This document shows, in pieces, positions 12,589 through 15,044 of a stretch of DNA of 15,044 nt; positions within the stretch are counted from its first letter, which is position 1; each line of letters opens with the position of its first letter. Origin of the DNA: JBBQBM01 sp038317375 (GTDB taxonomy: Bacteria > Patescibacteriota > Saccharimonadia > Saccharimonadales > JAGQMS01); contig JBBQBM010000011.1 of the NCBI GenBank assembly GCA_038317375.1, positions 1-15,044 of the forward strand. Reading direction: 5' to 3'. Made by a program: the position numbers and the translations under genes. The notes beneath the pieces were generated by a model. The model did no database searches. It saw nothing but the letters and a program-made list of their open reading frames with translations, and was not told the DNA's origin.

Positions 12589-15044
12589 GTGCCAATCCGA
12601 CGACTAAAAAAAATTAGCAAAATCGCACCGCAAACTAGGTTACTGCTAGTTGAGATTCCTAGAACCAACGACAAGAAGGAGCTAGCCGCCGAACAGATGT
12701 TTGCGGCTCTTCATGGTATCTTGAAACCCGCCAAGGAACTATGGCGAGAAGGACTCTCTCAAGATCATATAAGTTTTGAGATCGCCGCTATTGATAAACG
12801 AATCCGTTTTTATGTCTGGCTGCCCGTACACCTTCGAACCTTTGTAGAAGGTCAAATTTATGCGCAATACCCAACTGCCCAAATCCACGAGCTAGATGAA
12901 GATTATGCCTCGCGTGACCTAGAACAAAAAGTGATTTATTCTACCGATCTTACCCTGACAGACGACGAAACCATACCGATAAAAACTTTCGCTAGCTTCG
13001 AGGTCGATCCTCTAGCCGGCATCACTGCCACACTAGCAAAACTCGAAAACGCCGGCGAAGAAATGTGGATTCAGATGATAGCTCGGCCAATCGGAGACGA
13101 GTGGCATAAACGTGGGGGGAAGACAATCGCCAAGATCAAAGCCGGTAAGGTTAGTATGCTTGGTGGGGCAGGGTCTATCCTTGGGAAGGCGATTACTGCC
13201 TTTGCAACACCGCCAACCTACGACGCTAAAACCTCTGGTGGCGATCTTAGCGAACGAGACAAAACCAGAGTGTCGGGTATTGAACTCAAGAGTCTTAAGC
13301 TTGGCTATAGCGTTAAGGTAAGGGTGGTCTATGCTGGTAGCGATGAACCAACCGCCAGACTACGCATGCAGGCAATTGTTGGTGCTTTCAAACAATTCAA
13401 CTCAACTAACCTAAATGGGTTCCAGAGCAAGTTTGCCAGTTTCGATCGGACTAAACTAAACGAATATAAAAACCGTGAATTTCGTGATAACGGGTTCATA
13501 TTGAACATAGAAGAGTTGGCGAGCCTTTACCACCTACCTCACACCTCTGTAGAAACGCCAAATATTGTTTGGGCTACCAGCAAGACTAGTGAACCACCGT
13601 CTAATTTGCCAGCTATCGGTAAACAGAAGGAGGGGGATGTTAGCCTGTTTGGTGTCACCAACTTCCGTGGCGACAACACCGTCTTTGGAGCACTACGCTC
13701 TGACAGGGGTCGACACATTTATGTTCTTGGTCAAACAGGAACTGGTAAGACTAAGTTACTCGAATTATTAACTTTATCAGATATATATTACGACCAAGGA
13801 TTCGCAGTCATCGACCCCCATGGCGACTACGCAGCCTCAATGCTCAGCTTTATTCCAGACAGACGCATCGATGATGTTGTCTACTTTAACCCTAGCGATA
13901 CGGCCTATCCAATTGGTTTCAACCCACTAGAAGTAACCGACCCAACCCTTAAAAACCACATATCGAGTGAACTAGTAGGAGTTATGAAGAGAATGTTCGA
14001 TTCTTGGGGTCCGAGGCTCGAATATATACTGCGCTACACACTTCTAGCGCTGCTTGACTACCCGAACTCGACGATGCTAGACATCACCAGAATGTTAACC
14101 GAGAAAGATTTCCGCAACGAAGTAATCAGTTACTGCGAAGACGTAGTTGTCAAAAACTTCTGGACAACCGAATTCGCTAGTTGGAACGAAAAGTTTGCAA
14201 CCGAAGCCGTTGCACCGGTGTTGAACAAAGTCGGTGCTTTTACCGCAAACCCAATGATTCGAAATATTATTGGTCAACCTAAAGGCAGCTTCAATATCCG
14301 CGAGATAATGGACCAAGGCAAGATATTGATAGTTAACCTGTCGCGTGGGCTAGTGGGCGAGGACAATGCAGCGATCCTTGGCGCCATGATGGTCACCAAA
14401 ATTCAGCTTGCCGCAATGAGTAGGGCAGATATACCTAAGATGGAAGATCGGCGAGCCTTTTATCTATATGTCGACGAGTTCCAGAACTTTGCTACTGATT
14501 CGTTTGCAGTTATTTTGAGTGAAGCCCGTAAGTACGCACTCTATCTAGTTGTAGCCAACCAATATATATCTCAGATGGAACAAGTCGTCCGTGACGCCGT
14601 CTTTGGAAACGTTGGTTCGATAATCAGCGGCCGAGTTAGCCCAGACGACGCGCCATTTCTAACAAAATACTTCGAGCCCCAGTTCGAAGCCCAAGACATC
14701 GTACTGCTGGCCAACCGAAGCTTTGTGGCCTCTATGACAATTAATGGCGAGAAGTCTCCGGCCTTTTCGCTAAAGTCATTGGTGGTCCCTCCTGTTCAGA
14801 AGGATAACACTTCAGCCATTGTAGATTTATCGCGTCAACGCTACAGCCTGCAAAAATCTGAAGTCGAAGATATCATCAAAAACAACCATATCAAGGGTAA
14901 TAGAACTGGTTCAGATTATCATCAGCCGGATATTCAACCGCCCCAGAACCATCAAACATCGAATGCTTCACCTGCTATTCAGACGATGAAACAACAACCA
15001 GCTCCAATGCGAGCCCCTCTATCTAACCCGGTGAATAATAACGG
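12589..15044 (+). CDS. VirD4/HerA-type ATPase, coupling-protein-like (partial)
   Basis: At least 818 residues are encoded; the frame is open at the right edge, so the C-terminus is missing. This is a P-loop DNA-translocase-type ATPase related to type IV secretion coupling proteins (VirD4/TraG/TrwB) and HerA. Walker A is GQTGTGKT at 381-388 (Lys387), and Walker B is YLYVDEFQNF with Asp629-Glu630. AVIDPHGDYA follows Walker A, a hallmark of the group, and ILIVNLSRGLVGEDNAAILGAMM precedes Walker B. Residues 1-340 form a non-ATPase domain with a weakly hydrophobic stretch at about 185-205. After residue 760 the chain becomes Pro/Gln/Asn-rich and probably disordered. The frame opens at 12553 with no ATG, and GTG 12589 is the only plausible initiator there. 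Upstream ATG 12575 is out of frame and stops within ten codons. Confidence 0.85.
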   Translation, partial: MPIRRLKKISKIAPQTRLLLVEIPRTNDKKELAAEQMFAALHGILKPAKELWREGLSQDHISFEIAAIDKRIRFYVWLPVHLRTFVEGQIYAQYPTAQIHELDEDYASRDLEQKVIYSTDLTLTDDETIPIKTFASFEVDPLAGITATLAKLENAGEEMWIQMIARPIGDEWHKRGGKTIAKIKAGKVSMLGGAGSILGKAITAFATPPTYDAKTSGGDLSERDKTRVSGIELKSLKLGYSVKVRVVYAGSDEPTARLRMQAIVGAFKQFNSTNLNGFQSKFASFDRTKLNEYKNREFRDNGFILNIEELASLYHLPHTSVETPNIVWATSKTSEPPSNLPAIGKQKEGDVSLFGVTNFRGDNTVFGALRSDRGRHIYVLGQTGTGKTKLLELLTLSDIYYDQGFAVIDPHGDYAASMLSFIPDRRIDDVVYFNPSDTAYPIGFNPLEVTDPTLKNHISSELVGVMKRMFDSWGPRLEYILRYTLLALLDYPNSTMLDITRMLTEKDFRNEVISYCEDVVVKNFWTTEFASWNEKFATEAVAPVLNKVGAFTANPMIRNIIGQPKGSFNIREIMDQGKILIVNLSRGLVGEDNAAILGAMMVTKIQLAAMSRADIPKMEDRRAFYLYVDEFQNFATDSFAVILSEARKYALYLVVANQYISQMEQVVRDAVFGNVGSIISGRVSPDDAPFLTKYFEPQFEAQDIVLLANRSFVASMTINGEKSPAFSLKSLVVPPVQKDNTSAIVDLSRQRYSLQKSEVEDIIKNNHIKGNRTGSDYHQPDIQPPQNHQTSNASPAIQTMKQQPAPMRAPLSNPVNNN

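Noticed and set aside
12489..12674. Hydrophobic 61-codon minus-strand open frame
   Set aside because: It is antisense to the start of the ATPase gene and the candidate promoter, with no supporting signals; hydrophobicity is a common antisense artefact.
1..15044. CRISPR arrays, tRNA or rRNA genes, insertion sequences
   Set aside because: No regularly spaced repeats, tRNA T-loop and acceptor pairing, rRNA-like sequence or transposase frame was seen.

Overview
The window looks like a chromosome segment of a small-genome Candidate Phyla Radiation bacterium, most plausibly Candidatus Saccharibacteria (TM7) or a close relative. This rests on gene content and is an inference: a stand-alone sigma region 4 fused to HARE-HTH-like domains, a large VirD4/HerA-type ATPase of the kind common in CPR genomes, a short DprA, a TopA with a basic tail and no zinc fingers, and a eukaryote-type ornithine decarboxylase. 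UGA serves as a normal stop (e.g. 2857-2859, 8676-8678), which argues against the UGA-recoding lineages Gracilibacteria and Absconditabacteria.

Layout. 1-96: a GC-rich hairpin. 97-570 (-): a coiled-coil protein of unknown function with its own promoter and a structured leader. 571-1539: about 970 bases without a convincing protein gene but full of RNA-like structure. This stretch holds a 173-base inverted-repeat element and a duplicated terminator-like module. It also holds a probable ~380-nt minus-strand non-coding RNA driven by a fully consensus extended -10 promoter. 1540-2409: dprA. 2473-2859: small membrane protein followed by a terminator. 3003-5375: topA. 5356-6516 (-): PLP-dependent ornithine/lysine decarboxylase, convergent with topA and probably leaderless.

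6598-9142 (+) is a compact four-gene unit: a GNAT-like protein, an M20 metallopeptidase, a tiny free-standing M20 lid domain and an unknown 153-aa protein. It is followed by argS (9206-11233). The M20 enzyme keeps all of its zinc ligands. Its own lid has lost the conserved His and the Asn-x-x-Pro loop, and the next gene encodes a lid domain alone that has both. This looks like a split, hetero-complementing M20 enzyme and is the most interesting protein-level observation in the window.

11431-12474 is the sigma4/HARE-HTH gene behind a perfect TTGACA-17-TATAAT promoter. 12589 to the right edge is an incomplete ATPase gene resembling T4SS coupling proteins.

How they fit together: dprA and the coupling-type ATPase point to DNA uptake or transfer, and topA to DNA topology. 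The decarboxylase makes a diamine. The GNAT/M20/lid/argS unit suggests amino-acid acyl-group chemistry located next to arginine charging. Functional links between these units are inference only.
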